From Chitinophaga flava (GTDB lineage Bacteria; Bacteroidota; Bacteroidia; Chitinophagales; Chitinophagaceae): 64,000 nucleotides of DNA. Location of the stretch: the NCBI RefSeq assembly GCF_003308995.1, contig NZ_QFFJ01000002.1:62001-126000 (forward strand), in the 5' to 3' direction. Position 1 is the first letter of the stretch, and the number at the start of each line of letters is the position of its first letter. Positions 53,412 to 62,398 of this stretch are shown piece by piece. A model generated the notes under the pieces. That model was not told the DNA's origin, made no database searches, and saw only the letters and a program-made list of their open reading frames with translations. A program made the translations under genes and the position numbers.

Positions 53412-53461
53412 AAAATGGATAGGGAATGTATGTACCACATACCTGCCCTGTCCATTTTTTT
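53412..53461 (+). terminator. Strong terminator
   Basis: AAAATGGA.AGGG pairs with CCCT.TCCATTTT around inner ATGTATGT/ACATAC pairing, followed by T6. A second short hairpin (CTCCGGG/CCCGGAG, 53544-53569) lies downstream, and nothing else is seen before the LytTR gene. Confidence 0.75.
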
Positions 53462-53728
53462 ATTATTCTTTAAATGTTTACAAGTGGTTAACAAAATCCT
53501 TCTTTATTCCCCCCATATTTACCCTCACTGAAATACACCTGCACTCCGGGAATACACCTTTACCCGGAGGGGATCACATAAAACGACTTTTTTTATAACG
53601 CGGTTTAGATTAGATTTTAGATTACACGCAGGTTTCTCTCCAGTCACCTGCTTTTTTAAACTGCCATAAAGAACAGCGCGTTATCCACTTTAAATACATT
53701 CACATTTATAATCTGCAATGAGAAACTG

Positions 53729-54067
53729 ATGACTATGCAAAATGATTACTTTATACTCCGGTGTGGTGATCGGCACGAAAAAATCCGGTATGATGAATTA
53801 CAATACCTCGAAGTAATGAACGATCACATCCTGTTACATATGAAAGGATATCACCTGGCTACTCTGGAAACACTGGACTGGATCATGTCCAGACTCCCCC
53901 TCACTACCTTCCAGCGGGTTCACCAATGGTTTGTAGTGTCTTACCGGCATATCACCCAACTGGGGGAAGACCATGTGATGATTGGCTCCGTCAAAATACC
54001 GGTGACCCGTCAGGCGCTCCTGGCCCTGGCTGCCGGAATGGCCGGCTACTCAGCGGATAGCCGATAA
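53729..54067 (+). CDS. Stand-alone LytTR DNA-binding protein
   Basis: 112 residues consisting of a LytTR domain alone (DELQYLEVMNDHILLHMKGYHLATLETLDWIMSRLPLTTFQRVHQWFVVSYRHITQL). It lacks the usual receiver domain, so it is not a normal response regulator. Its last 18 bp overlap the end of the convergent virJ-like gene. A target and a partner histidine kinase are not visible. Confidence 0.88.
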   Translation: MTMQNDYFILRCGDRHEKIRYDELQYLEVMNDHILLHMKGYHLATLETLDWIMSRLPLTTFQRVHQWFVVSYRHITQLGEDHVMIGSVKIPVTRQALLALAAGMAGYSADSR

Positions 54068-54757
54068 GATCTTACCGGCCACCCCATTGGCATCTTCATC
54101 GTAATTATGCCCGCCCGGCAACACCAGCTTTTTATAATGCTGCAGGGTGAGGTCTGCCATGTTGAAATCCTTCTCTTCTGACCCAAAAACCAGCAGTACC
54201 GGCTTATTGGCGATCCTGTTCATCTCCGCCGTTACATTCATCCCCTTATTGCCAGATCTGCCCAGCATATCAGAGATATGCACCTCCATATCAGTAAAAC
54301 GGGAAGGAGAAAGAAAGATGATCTGGGTAACCTCCGATTCTATACCGGCAGGCAGGTGATTGTAGATAAAGGGCAACACATCGGCGCCCATGGAATACCC
54401 AATCAGCACCACCCCGTTGTTGATATTCCAGGCTGACTGGTAATACCGGATCAGCTCTGCAACATCGGCTGCCGCCTGCTGCGGCGTTTTTTTGTTCCAG
54501 AAATATTTCAACGCATTCAGCGCCACCACCGGGTAGTTGTGCTGACGGAATGCCTCAATCATATTGGCCGAAAATTTCTTCATACCTCCGTCGCCCGTTA
54601 TATACAATATCAACGGGGCTGTAGTGCCAGGTGCCGGGGCCTTAGCCTGTACCGGTAAATTATTTACGCTGGACTGTGCCCGCAACCCAACAGTTGAGAA
54701 AAACAACATTCCTATCAGCAAAAACCTACCTGTATGTATTAAATCTCTGGTTAGCAT
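54050..54757 (-). CDS. VirJ/AcvB-like alpha/beta hydrolase, exported
   Basis: The chosen start is MLTRDLIHTGRFLLIGMLFFSTVGLRAQ; a longer frame begins at 54787. After the signal peptide comes a VirJ domain: LILYITGDGGMKKFSANMIEAFRQHNYPVVALNALKYFWNKKTPQQAA, nucleophile GYSMGADVLPF, and C-terminal LVLPGGHNYDEDA with the catalytic His. In Agrobacterium, AcvB hydrolyses lysyl-phosphatidylglycerol made by the mprF homologue LpiA. Here the gene follows an mprF-like gene with a 43-bp gap (13 bp to the longer frame), giving the same pair. Confidence 0.85.
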   Translation of the reverse strand: MLTRDLIHTGRFLLIGMLFFSTVGLRAQSSVNNLPVQAKAPAPGTTAPLILYITGDGGMKKFSANMIEAFRQHNYPVVALNALKYFWNKKTPQQAAADVAELIRYYQSAWNINNGVVLIGYSMGADVLPFIYNHLPAGIESEVTQIIFLSPSRFTDMEVHISDMLGRSGNKGMNVTAEMNRIANKPVLLVFGSEEKDFNMADLTLQHYKKLVLPGGHNYDEDANGVAGKILSAIR

Positions 54758-54800
54758 ATGCAAATATATCTTCCTCTTCTTAAACAAAATCTGTTCCGCA

Positions 54801-57386
54801 CTAAGGCTGCATCACCTTGCTCAGCGCCGCAGGCAGTTGAAGCAGGTCAAAGTCATGTTCGTAAATCAGGTATTTGTTGGTCCACACGGTGGCATATTTA
54901 TCCTTGAATTCCCTTAGGCCCTGGTAATGCCGGAAGAAACGCAGTTTCTCATAAGCATACTTCACCATTTTTTCAGCAGTGTTTTCCGGCTGACTGATAC
55001 CCGACATCGGCACCATGCCGAGATTGAGGTATTGCAGCTCTTTCTGCTGCGCATCTTGTATCAATGCGATGATCAGTGCGTCCATCACACCGCCGGGCGC
55101 ATTGGTGCGCTTACGGATAAGATCGTAGGTACATTCTCCCGGTGTATAGTCGGGAATAATATTCAGGAACGCCACTATTTTGCCTTCGGCATCTGTAACG
55201 GTGATCATGTCTTGCTCCCGCATGGCGGTAGCATCAAACAGGCCCTGTGAGAAGGTCATCTCCTTTACCTCATACTGTTCCAGCCATTCATCGCTTACCT
55301 GTTTCAGCTCTGCCAGCATGGCCGCTGATTGAGGGGCCGGGTGGAGAGTGGTCACATATCCTTTGTTGGCCAGGCTGTTGAGCGCATTACGCAACGATTT
55401 TTTGTCTTTGCCACTAAGGGTGAAATCACGGATGTCCATAATGGCTTCCTGACCAATCAGCATTTTTTTCTTCTTCAGCTGACTGAAATAATAGGTGCTG
55501 TCTTCATCTACCCGGTAAAAAGCGGGGCGCAGGCCCATCTTCCGGCATTGTTGCTCAAATTCCTCGAGCAGCATCAGTTTATTGTCTTCACTGCAAACCG
55601 GTTCTTCCAGCACAATAGCAAAGCTACTGGCTACCCGGTAGGCAATAAAACCTTCATACGTATCAGATACGTACAGGATCTTATCTTGTCCTACTTTGAA
55701 ATAATCCATGGGAGAATCGCCATACTGGCTCAGGTAAAACTTCGCTTTTTCCAGCGAAGTATTAGTAGGCTTGGCCACCTGAAGGTATGGACGGATAATG
55801 GTATAAAACAGAAAGGCCCAGGAGCTGACGCCCAGCACACGGATGGCCGACATGAACTCCCGTGCAAAACGGGTCCCGGGGCGTAGCCCATCATCTTCCA
55901 GCAGCATAAAACAGTGGAAGGCATGCCGGAGGGACTGCTGCCAGGTGAAGTCAATACCAAAATGCCGCACATTCAGGAAATAAAAACCGATGGTACCAAA
56001 TATCAATACCAGCAGGAAAGTGGCCACCGCCGTGACGACTCCGATATTCACCAGCTGCCGGTTGCTTTTCACCCGGTAATGTCTGGCAGTGACCAGCAAC
56101 AATATACTGGTGATCAGCGCCAGTGATGCCTCTTCATAGTCGAGTGCTTTACCCATGTGTCCAAAGATGGATATCAGGGATACCGACAATGCTACGATCC
56201 AGGCACTACGCAGTCCCCTGAAAAGGAAGGTGGCCGTTACCAGCAATATCAGCCCGGAAAATACCACCAGCAGGTTGGAGGCATGGATAGAAGTACCAGG
56301 TATATAAGCCCGCAACAGATGCATACGGTAGGCCAGCGGAGGAGTGAGGACTGAGAAAATATTGACCATCCCCAGTAAAAAGATCAGGATAGGCGGCAGC
56401 AGTCGCAGCGCCAGGTCCCGGCCTTTCAGCGCGAAAGCCACCATACCGGCCGCCAGTGGCAGCCAGAATTCAAACAAACGGAACAGCAGCGTGATCTCCA
56501 GCGCTTCCAGCGTGGAGTAACCGTAATTGCTGAGCAGATACGCCAGTGAAAGCTCAATGGCGCCGAGGCCCCGCAGAAACGGAGAGATGATCAGGAAGAT
56601 AGTGGCCACAATATATCCTACACAGGCAGCTTCCAGCGAAGGGGCCACTCCTGCTGCCAGCATACTGAGGTACAGATGGGCCACACCGGTCACTTCAATC
56701 AGCACCGATGCCAGCACGGTATACGTAAAGGAAGGCACAGACAATTGAAAGGTGAAGATTTCATCTACCTTATGGGCAGTGGCTGGAAAATATTTTATCA
56801 GCAACTGATAGGCTTTTCCCCGTTTTTGCATGGAATGAACCATCCACACGACAGCAGCCAGCAATACACAGATCGCTGCCAGGCCCCAGCCGGCGTCTTT
56901 CATACTGCCGGTATGCAGCATGGCATACATCACTACCGGTATACCTGCCAGAAATACAGAGAGGATTCCTACAAATCCATAAATACCGGATGCCTGGTGT
57001 ATCTGTTGTTTGTGCAGCTGTGCACGCCGCAAACTCTGTGGCACGTAAGCCAGGGAGCTGACGCCGCCGGCAGGCAGAAATACGGAAAGCAGGTTACGTT
57101 TCAGAAAAAGTTCAGTGCTCAGGTAGGTGCTCAGCCTGGAGCCTATCGCACGGAAACTGAACACATACATGAGTGCCTGTAACAAAATGTATATACCTGT
57201 TACAGCAATACCAATAAATACCCATACCCGGTCTGCCTTTTCAATGGCAGGTACCAGAGAGGATAATTCATGACGTTGTGAACGAAAGAAATAGATGGCT
57301 AACAGTATAAACAACAATGCTAATAACTCCTTCCAGTGGAGTTTCCGCAAAAAAGCCGCAGACAGGATCTTTTTTTCAAGAGGCAT
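54801..57386 (-). CDS. mprF: MprF-like phosphatidylglycerol lysyltransferase and flippase
   Basis: 861 residues. The N-terminal half is a multi-helix flippase domain (KELLALLFILLAIYFFRSQRHEL; FLKRNLLSVFLPAGGVSSLAYVPQS). The C-terminal DUF2156 aminoacyl-transferase domain contains SQYGDSPMDYFKVGQDKILYVSDTYEGF, KSLRNALNSLANKGY and YTPGECTYDLIRKRTNAPGGVMDALI. It adds an amino acid, usually lysine, from a tRNA to phosphatidylglycerol and flips the product. The amino acid specificity cannot be read here. A TAACTTTG -7 box on this strand lies at 57419-57426. The virJ-like gene follows in the same operon. Confidence 0.9.
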   Translation of the reverse strand: MPLEKKILSAAFLRKLHWKELLALLFILLAIYFFRSQRHELSSLVPAIEKADRVWVFIGIAVTGIYILLQALMYVFSFRAIGSRLSTYLSTELFLKRNLLSVFLPAGGVSSLAYVPQSLRRAQLHKQQIHQASGIYGFVGILSVFLAGIPVVMYAMLHTGSMKDAGWGLAAICVLLAAVVWMVHSMQKRGKAYQLLIKYFPATAHKVDEIFTFQLSVPSFTYTVLASVLIEVTGVAHLYLSMLAAGVAPSLEAACVGYIVATIFLIISPFLRGLGAIELSLAYLLSNYGYSTLEALEITLLFRLFEFWLPLAAGMVAFALKGRDLALRLLPPILIFLLGMVNIFSVLTPPLAYRMHLLRAYIPGTSIHASNLLVVFSGLILLVTATFLFRGLRSAWIVALSVSLISIFGHMGKALDYEEASLALITSILLLVTARHYRVKSNRQLVNIGVVTAVATFLLVLIFGTIGFYFLNVRHFGIDFTWQQSLRHAFHCFMLLEDDGLRPGTRFAREFMSAIRVLGVSSWAFLFYTIIRPYLQVAKPTNTSLEKAKFYLSQYGDSPMDYFKVGQDKILYVSDTYEGFIAYRVASSFAIVLEEPVCSEDNKLMLLEEFEQQCRKMGLRPAFYRVDEDSTYYFSQLKKKKMLIGQEAIMDIRDFTLSGKDKKSLRNALNSLANKGYVTTLHPAPQSAAMLAELKQVSDEWLEQYEVKEMTFSQGLFDATAMREQDMITVTDAEGKIVAFLNIIPDYTPGECTYDLIRKRTNAPGGVMDALIIALIQDAQQKELQYLNLGMVPMSGISQPENTAEKMVKYAYEKLRFFRHYQGLREFKDKYATVWTNKYLIYEHDFDLLQLPAALSKVMQP

Positions 57387-57633
57387 GGTAAATGGTAACT
57401 TGAGATTTAGTTAACGCACAAAGTTAAGCCATCAGGCTGTGCAGAACTTGAATGAGTACGAGTTTAAGCGGATTTTAATATTGTATGAAATCAATTAATG
57501 TGATTTTTTTCGTATGTATAATCTGGCCGTTTTCATTGCGGAATGTGAGGGGAAAGCCAATGCTGATGAGATATGGAGGTTTCGGATGAGGCTGTGTATG
57601 TGTTTGTCGGGTATGGTTTTCAATAAAAGAGAT

Positions 57634-57663
57634 AAAAAAAATCCCGGCTGTTGAGAGCCGGGA
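57634..57663 (-). terminator. Terminator of the universal stress protein gene
   Basis: On the minus strand CCCGGCT and AGCCGGG with a 6-nt loop are followed by a run of seven or more T (57634-57641). The gap from here to the mprF start holds only the -7 box noted for mprF. Confidence 0.75.
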
Positions 57664-57716
57664 TAAACAACAGACAGGGCCGTTGTAGTTGTTTTTTATG
57701 ATTGTTGAGTGTTTGT

Positions 57717-58154
57717 TTAATGATCTTCTTTGTTGTAAGGAACAACGAGTACAGGTATACAGGCATGGCGAATAATGTATTCGGCGGTGCTGCCTACCAG
57801 CATGTGATTGAGACCGGTGCGGCCGTGAGTGCCAACAACGAGGATGGAGGTATGGCCGTTGTGAGCCTGATCAAGGGTTTCATTTTTCGGGTTGCCAGCT
57901 GTTACCTGAATATTGATATTAGCATCAGGGTAGTTGTTTTTGTATGTCTGCAGGATGTCTTCTGCTTCTTTGATTCTGCCCTGGATATCATCGGTAAATA
58001 CGGGACCGGCTTCTGGAAGGCCCAGGCCGATGCCGATTTCGATCACGGTAAACAATGTTACGGAAGTGTTCATTTTGCCGGCCAGTTCCACGCCTGTGTG
58101 GATAACACTTTTGGAGAAGGGCCCCAGGTCAACTGCGATCAATATTTCTGACAT
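57717..58154 (-). CDS. Universal stress protein
   Basis: 145 residues, a single Usp domain. ILIAVDLGPFSKSVIHTGVELAG opens it, and the ATP-binding motif is VVGTHGRTGLNHMLVGSTAEYIIRHACIPVLVVP (G2xG9xG(S/T) type). Cytoplasmic stress-related protein of unknown target. A 15/16 match to the TetR operator lies 17 bp upstream of its start, so the adjacent regulator probably controls it. Confidence 0.92.
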   Translation of the reverse strand: MSEILIAVDLGPFSKSVIHTGVELAGKMNTSVTLFTVIEIGIGLGLPEAGPVFTDDIQGRIKEAEDILQTYKNNYPDANINIQVTAGNPKNETLDQAHNGHTSILVVGTHGRTGLNHMLVGSTAEYIIRHACIPVLVVPYNKEDH

Positions 58155-58170
58155 ATGCGGTGAATTTATT

Positions 58171-58186
58171 GTGAATAATTATTCAT
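58171..58186. promoter_or_regulatory. TetR operator upstream of the stress protein gene
   Basis: GTGAATAATTATTCAT matches the operator at 58791 in 15 of 16 positions and is nearly a perfect palindrome. It lies in the gap between the tetR stop and the usp start. Confidence 0.7.
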
Positions 58187-58204
58187 TTTAAAACCGATGG
58201 GCGA

Positions 58205-58777
58205 TCAGGCCCTGATAGCATCCCAGCACAGGTCGAAGGTGTGGTTTATCCTTGATCTGGTGAGGGCTATGCCGCTGTAATGGATTTGTTTAACCAGCTC
58301 ATTCATACTGCCGATGATAAATGTGGCCAGTAAATCTGTTTCAATGTTTTTGATCAGTTGTTCTGATTGTCCCCTGGTGATCAGCGCGTAGAACGGTTCG
58401 GTCAGCTGTCTGGCTTTTTCGCGTGTAGCTGCGGTGATATAAGGGGAGTGATAGCATTGTTCCAGGAAAATGAATTCCTCAAAGTTCTGCAGGCGGTAAC
58501 GGAGTATGTTCATCCAGATATTCCGGAATGCAGGCTTAAACGGCTGCTGCGCATTGTATCCCTTGAAGGAGATGGTAACGGAGTTTTCGCGGCAGGCAGC
58601 GAAGAGGGCATTGATGAGCTCATCTTTACTGCTGAAATATACATACAAAGTACCGGTGGCAATACCGGCCTCTTTGGAGATGTCACCCATGGTCATGCCG
58701 GCTAACCCCTTTTTAGCCACCAGCTTGAGCACGGCCCTGAAAATCCGGGCATACTTCTTATCGTCTTTCAATTTCAC
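58205..58777 (-). CDS. TetR/AcrR-family transcriptional regulator
   Basis: 190 residues from a GTG start. The HTH is KYARIFRAVLKLVAKKGLAGMTMGDISKEAGIATGTLYVYFSSKDELINALF. The C-terminal ligand domain is typical in length, ending FDLCWDAIRA. It likely represses itself and the downstream stress-protein gene through identical 16-bp palindromes. The -7 box ends five bases from the GTG, so the transcript is probably nearly leaderless. Confidence 0.92.
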   Translation of the reverse strand: MKLKDDKKYARIFRAVLKLVAKKGLAGMTMGDISKEAGIATGTLYVYFSSKDELINALFAACRENSVTISFKGYNAQQPFKPAFRNIWMNILRYRLQNFEEFIFLEQCYHSPYITAATREKARQLTEPFYALITRGQSEQLIKNIETDLLATFIIGSMNELVKQIHYSGIALTRSRINHTFDLCWDAIRA

Positions 58778-58781
58778 ACTA

Positions 58782-58810
58782 CAAATATAAGTGAATAATT
58801 ATTCACCAAA
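58782..58810 (-). promoter_or_regulatory. tetR promoter with operator filling the spacer
   Basis: Read on the minus strand: TTTG at 58810-58807, a 17-bp spacer, TATATTTG at 58789-58782. The palindrome GTGAATAATTATTCAC occupies 58791-58806, almost the entire spacer, so repressor binding would block polymerase. Confidence 0.75.
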
Positions 58811-58929
58811 AATGATAAGTGTCATCTCTTTGTCGTACTTCCGGCAGGAGAGATATTGCCGGATAAATGAGAGCGGAGAACGCTTTGGTGGCTGGATTGT
58901 TAGAGAGAATGAGCCGGTGTAAAGTGTTA

Positions 58930-59085
58930 CCGGATTAGTGTTCAACCCCGCCTTTACATTTGGTGGTAAGGTGTGAATGAAGGGCTCCGGATTTAGTGTT
59001 CAGCTTCCACCCTTACGTTTGGTGGTAAGGTATGAATGAAAGGCTCTTTTACCTTCCTGCTGGTATGGTGTAAATGAAAGGGGCT
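58930..59085. repeat. Two to three imperfect 57-bp tandem repeats
   Basis: Units start CCGGATT.AGTGTTCA at 58930 and 58987 and share TTTGGTGGTAAGG.. TGAATGAA. A third, shorter unit follows from about 59044 (GCTGGTATGGTGTAAATGAA). The DNA is noncoding. Confidence 0.6.
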
Positions 59086-59224
59086 TCAAAATAGCAGAAG
59101 GATCTGAGGTGAAATATGTTGGGGATGGGTTTTGCAGGAGTAAGTTTTGAGTCTGGGCCGGGAAGGCCCCGGGTATGATTAAACAGAAGGATTTTCCGAG
59201 GATAGTGCCAACCCATTCTGATAA

Positions 59225-59250
59225 ACCCCCGTAGTTTATACCACGGGGGT
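59225..59250. terminator. Isolated hairpin
   Basis: ACCCCCGT and ACGGGGGT pair perfectly around a 10-nt loop. No adjacent gene needs it; a weaker hairpin (AAATCAGGCT/AGCCTGGTTT) follows at 59265-59293. Confidence 0.45.
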
Positions 59251-59557
59251 ATTAGTTGTTGATTAAATCAGGCTTTGGTGGTAGCCTGGTTTAAACAGCA
59301 TGTTTAAATTAGTCAACCATTGATTAAAAAAATCCAACTGGCCTGGACAAGCCGATTGGGGTTTAGCTGAGATATTTGTTAGATGTATGCATTTCATTTG
59401 TTACTATTTTTCGTAACGCAGTGTTAGTACCGTAATATTACTGGCAATCCATACTGGTTTAGTTAACAGAATCTAAATGGGGTCGGATTAACAAATTTTA
59501 AGACCGGTAAAATGACCTGAAATCCTTTACTGGTAAGTGTTTTGAAAGTCGAGGTAT

Positions 59558-59906
59558 TTTTCCACAGTTATCCACATCAATCCACACGCGATATCCACAT
59601 GAGGTGTGAATAACTAATGAAACGCTCTGCTGGCGCGAAGGCCATATGTTGTGAATAACAGTTTTTTATCGTGAAATACAATACCGTTCGGAAAATGATA
59701 TCCACAAATCCAAAATTTACGCAGCGAAAAGCCCTGCCAGCAAGGAATAGAGCATGACCCCAAAAAAGTATTTTTGTTGACGAAAATAGAAGCGTGATAT
59801 CGACACTTTAAAATTTGAAAGAGCTGGTCAATCAAAAAAGTAAATAATCCACACTTAAAACGAGAGAAACAGATAAACAGACGGCATATCGGACATCCAC
59901 AGCTCC
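59558..59906. other. Cluster of DnaA boxes (candidate replication origin or DnaA-binding site)
   Basis: Perfect DnaA boxes (TTATNCACA) lie at 59568-59576 (+), 59605-59613 (-) and 59650-59658 (-). One-mismatch boxes lie at 59558-59566, 59591-59599, 59698-59706 and 59845-59853. Weaker ones lie at 59578 and 59893. The DNA to about 60010 is A-rich. No credible gene is present; short frames here lack family features. Flanking genes point away on both sides. Confidence 0.5.
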
Positions 59907-60232
59907 GCCTCCACTGCAGAAACACAGCAGCAAAAAACAAACATGCACAAAAAATAAATGATAGGAAAACGCCGCAAGACAAAGCAGCCACCTAATAAAA
60001 TCAAAAAACGAAAGAAAACAGGCTATGGCATACTGGCAGCACCATTCCATGGTGAGGATACTTCGATCATTAGTGGCGCTTTTTGACGCGGTTTTACCCC
60101 AGGCTATAGGAGCGGGCATACACTAACTGAGTGTACCGGAGCATATACCTAACAAACTTTGTAGAATAAATATCTGATATCAAATTTACCCCTGCTATCA
60201 TATCGCATCCATCACACTCATCATCCCCTGTA

Positions 60233-60268
60233 AAAAAAATGCCCTTGCTGAAACAGCAAGGGCTTAAA
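60233..60268 (-). terminator. Terminator with no matching gene
   Basis: On the minus strand GCCCTTGCTG-TTT-CAGCAAGGGC is followed by T8 (60233-60240). No leftward gene lies upstream of it before 60590, so it may end an unrecognised small transcript. Confidence 0.55.
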
Positions 60269-60590
60269 AAAACATTCACATGTCATCTGCAGAAATAAAA
60301 AAGTTACTGACAGATGTAATAAATCAAAGTTGAAGCCTACTAATATCTTGAATAAGATTATGCTAGTGTTTGGAAATTATCATGTCGCTATGCAACCGAT
60401 TAACTTCCTGTATCGAAGATAGAAATTACATTCTGTATTATTGGTTAACCGTTCGTTAATATAAGCGTATAGCCATCACCGCTGGCTTTACTTGTATCAT
60501 TTTCCCTTTCCCTGATAGCATTTTCCAGCCGCTTGCAGATGCCGCCGCTTATGTATATTTTTTCCCCGGTGCTATAAAAAATCCGGCGTT

Positions 60591-62381
60591 ATGAAGAACA
60601 GAATTGTATTGCTATTATGCATGGTATACCTCTGCCATGGCCTTTCCGCACAGGATATGCCCGACATGTGGACAAAATCGGGGAATAACAACAACACGCA
60701 TCCCGGCCTGAAATGGTTTACTGAAGCTAAATTCGGACTCTTTATCCACTGGGGACTTTATTCCAAATTAGGCGGCCGCTGGAACGACAGCAGCTACTAC
60801 GGCAGCGGAGAATGGTTGATGAACCGCGCTAAAGCACCTGCTGATAAGTATGCCCAGGTTGCTGAAACCTTCAACCCGCAAGGTTTTGATGCTGATCAAT
60901 GGGCTCAGACTGCTAAAGAAGCCGGTATTAAATACATGGTGATCACAGCCAAACATCATGAAGGCTTCAGCATGTTTGATTCCAAAGTGACCGACTTCGA
61001 TATCGTAGATGCGTCACCGTATGGAAAGGATCCGATGAAAGCATTGGCCACAGCCTGTCGTAATAAAGACATACAATTCGGGTTTTATTACTCCCAGTTT
61101 CTCGACTGGCATGAACCCAACGGAGGCGGCAACACCTGGGATTTCAAACTAAAAGACAAAGACTATCAGCAATACTATCGTAGTAAGTCTATTCCGCAAC
61201 TGAAAGAACTGCTAACCAACTACGGTCCGCTGGGCCTCATATGGTTTGATATGCCCGGAGGCCTTACGCCTGAACAAACCAGACAGATGATAGACAGTCT
61301 GCGTTTGTTGCAACCCAACTGCCTCTTCAGCAGCAGGGTAGGCCATGGCCTGGGTGACTACCGCGATTTCGGTGACTCTGAAATGCCACCAGTGCCCATC
61401 TCCGGCGCCTGGGAATGTATCTATACACACAACGATTCCTGGGGGTATATTCAACATGACCTCAATTTCAAATCTCCCGCAGAAATCATTCATCTGTTAT
61501 CTACTGCGGCATCAAAGGGTGGTAACCTGATGCTGAATGTAGGTCCGGATGGAGACGGTAAATGGCCGGCATATTCTGTCGAATACCTGAAAGCCACCGG
61601 TAAATGGCTGCAACAGTACGGAGAAAGTATCTATGGCACTACCTATGGCCTGATACCAGCCCAGCCCTGGGGTGTTACGACCAGCAAACCAGGAAAACTG
61701 TTTTTGCATGTATGGGAAGCCCCGGCTAACAGACAACTCCGTGTGCCCGGTGTCAATGCTAGAGTAAAATCAGTAAAAATCCTCGGTAGCAATAAAACAC
61801 TGGCCTTTACACAAGGTGCGGATGAAACAACTATACAACTGCCTGTAACGTTGCCGGATACACGTAATACAGTGTTGGTAATGGAATACAGTGGCGCACA
61901 GACTGATCTGTCGCAGCTGCGCACACAAACTGTCAGCAATCAGTACCCACAGGCAGACATTCCTTCCATATGGGCTGTTTACAACGGTGCCGCTAAAAAC
62001 AAACTGTTTACCTATTCGCATTATTTCGGTGACTGGAAACATGACAACTGCGCCTATGATATGAAAAATCCGGAAGATGCGCTGGTGTTCCCACTCGACA
62101 TCCAGGAGGCTGGCGATTACAAGATCATACTCGACTACGCCTGCGACCAGTCTGCTGCTTCACAGCAAGGAGTGGTAACACTCACTGGACAGCAACTGCC
62201 CTTCCTGACACTGTTTACCGGCGCATACGACAGCCATAAACCTTTTATGTTTATCCAGCATGCCATCGGTATCCTGCATGTAGATAAGCCCGGTAAACAC
62301 AACCTGACAGTGAAACCTGTATCAGGCAATACAAAGGAGCTGTTTCGCCTCCGGAAGATCATATTGCAACCAGTAAAATAA
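60591..62381 (+). CDS. Alpha-L-fucosidase, GH29
   Basis: 596 residues with a signal peptide (IVLLLCMVYLCHGLSAQ). The GH29 fold is shown by LKWFTEAKFGLFIHWGLYSKLGGRW, KYMVITAKHHEGFSMFDSK, GFYYSQFLDWHEP and GPLGLIWFDMPGG, the last holding the nucleophile Asp. SLRLLQPNCLFSSRVG and NLMLNVGPDGDG are further family motifs. A C-terminal beta domain follows. It removes terminal fucose from glycans in the periplasm. A galactosidase-like gene begins 17 bp downstream, so the two form an operon. Confidence 0.95.
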   Translation: MKNRIVLLLCMVYLCHGLSAQDMPDMWTKSGNNNNTHPGLKWFTEAKFGLFIHWGLYSKLGGRWNDSSYYGSGEWLMNRAKAPADKYAQVAETFNPQGFDADQWAQTAKEAGIKYMVITAKHHEGFSMFDSKVTDFDIVDASPYGKDPMKALATACRNKDIQFGFYYSQFLDWHEPNGGGNTWDFKLKDKDYQQYYRSKSIPQLKELLTNYGPLGLIWFDMPGGLTPEQTRQMIDSLRLLQPNCLFSSRVGHGLGDYRDFGDSEMPPVPISGAWECIYTHNDSWGYIQHDLNFKSPAEIIHLLSTAASKGGNLMLNVGPDGDGKWPAYSVEYLKATGKWLQQYGESIYGTTYGLIPAQPWGVTTSKPGKLFLHVWEAPANRQLRVPGVNARVKSVKILGSNKTLAFTQGADETTIQLPVTLPDTRNTVLVMEYSGAQTDLSQLRTQTVSNQYPQADIPSIWAVYNGAAKNKLFTYSHYFGDWKHDNCAYDMKNPEDALVFPLDIQEAGDYKIILDYACDQSAASQQGVVTLTGQQLPFLTLFTGAYDSHKPFMFIQHAIGILHVDKPGKHNLTVKPVSGNTKELFRLRKIILQPVK

Positions 62382-62398
62382 GTATACCTCTTTAACGC

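Noticed and set aside
59614..60119. Two overlapping short minus-strand frames in the DnaA-box region
   Set aside because: They are rich in Phe, Cys and Leu, overlap each other in different frames and lack family motifs; the A-rich DNA explains them.
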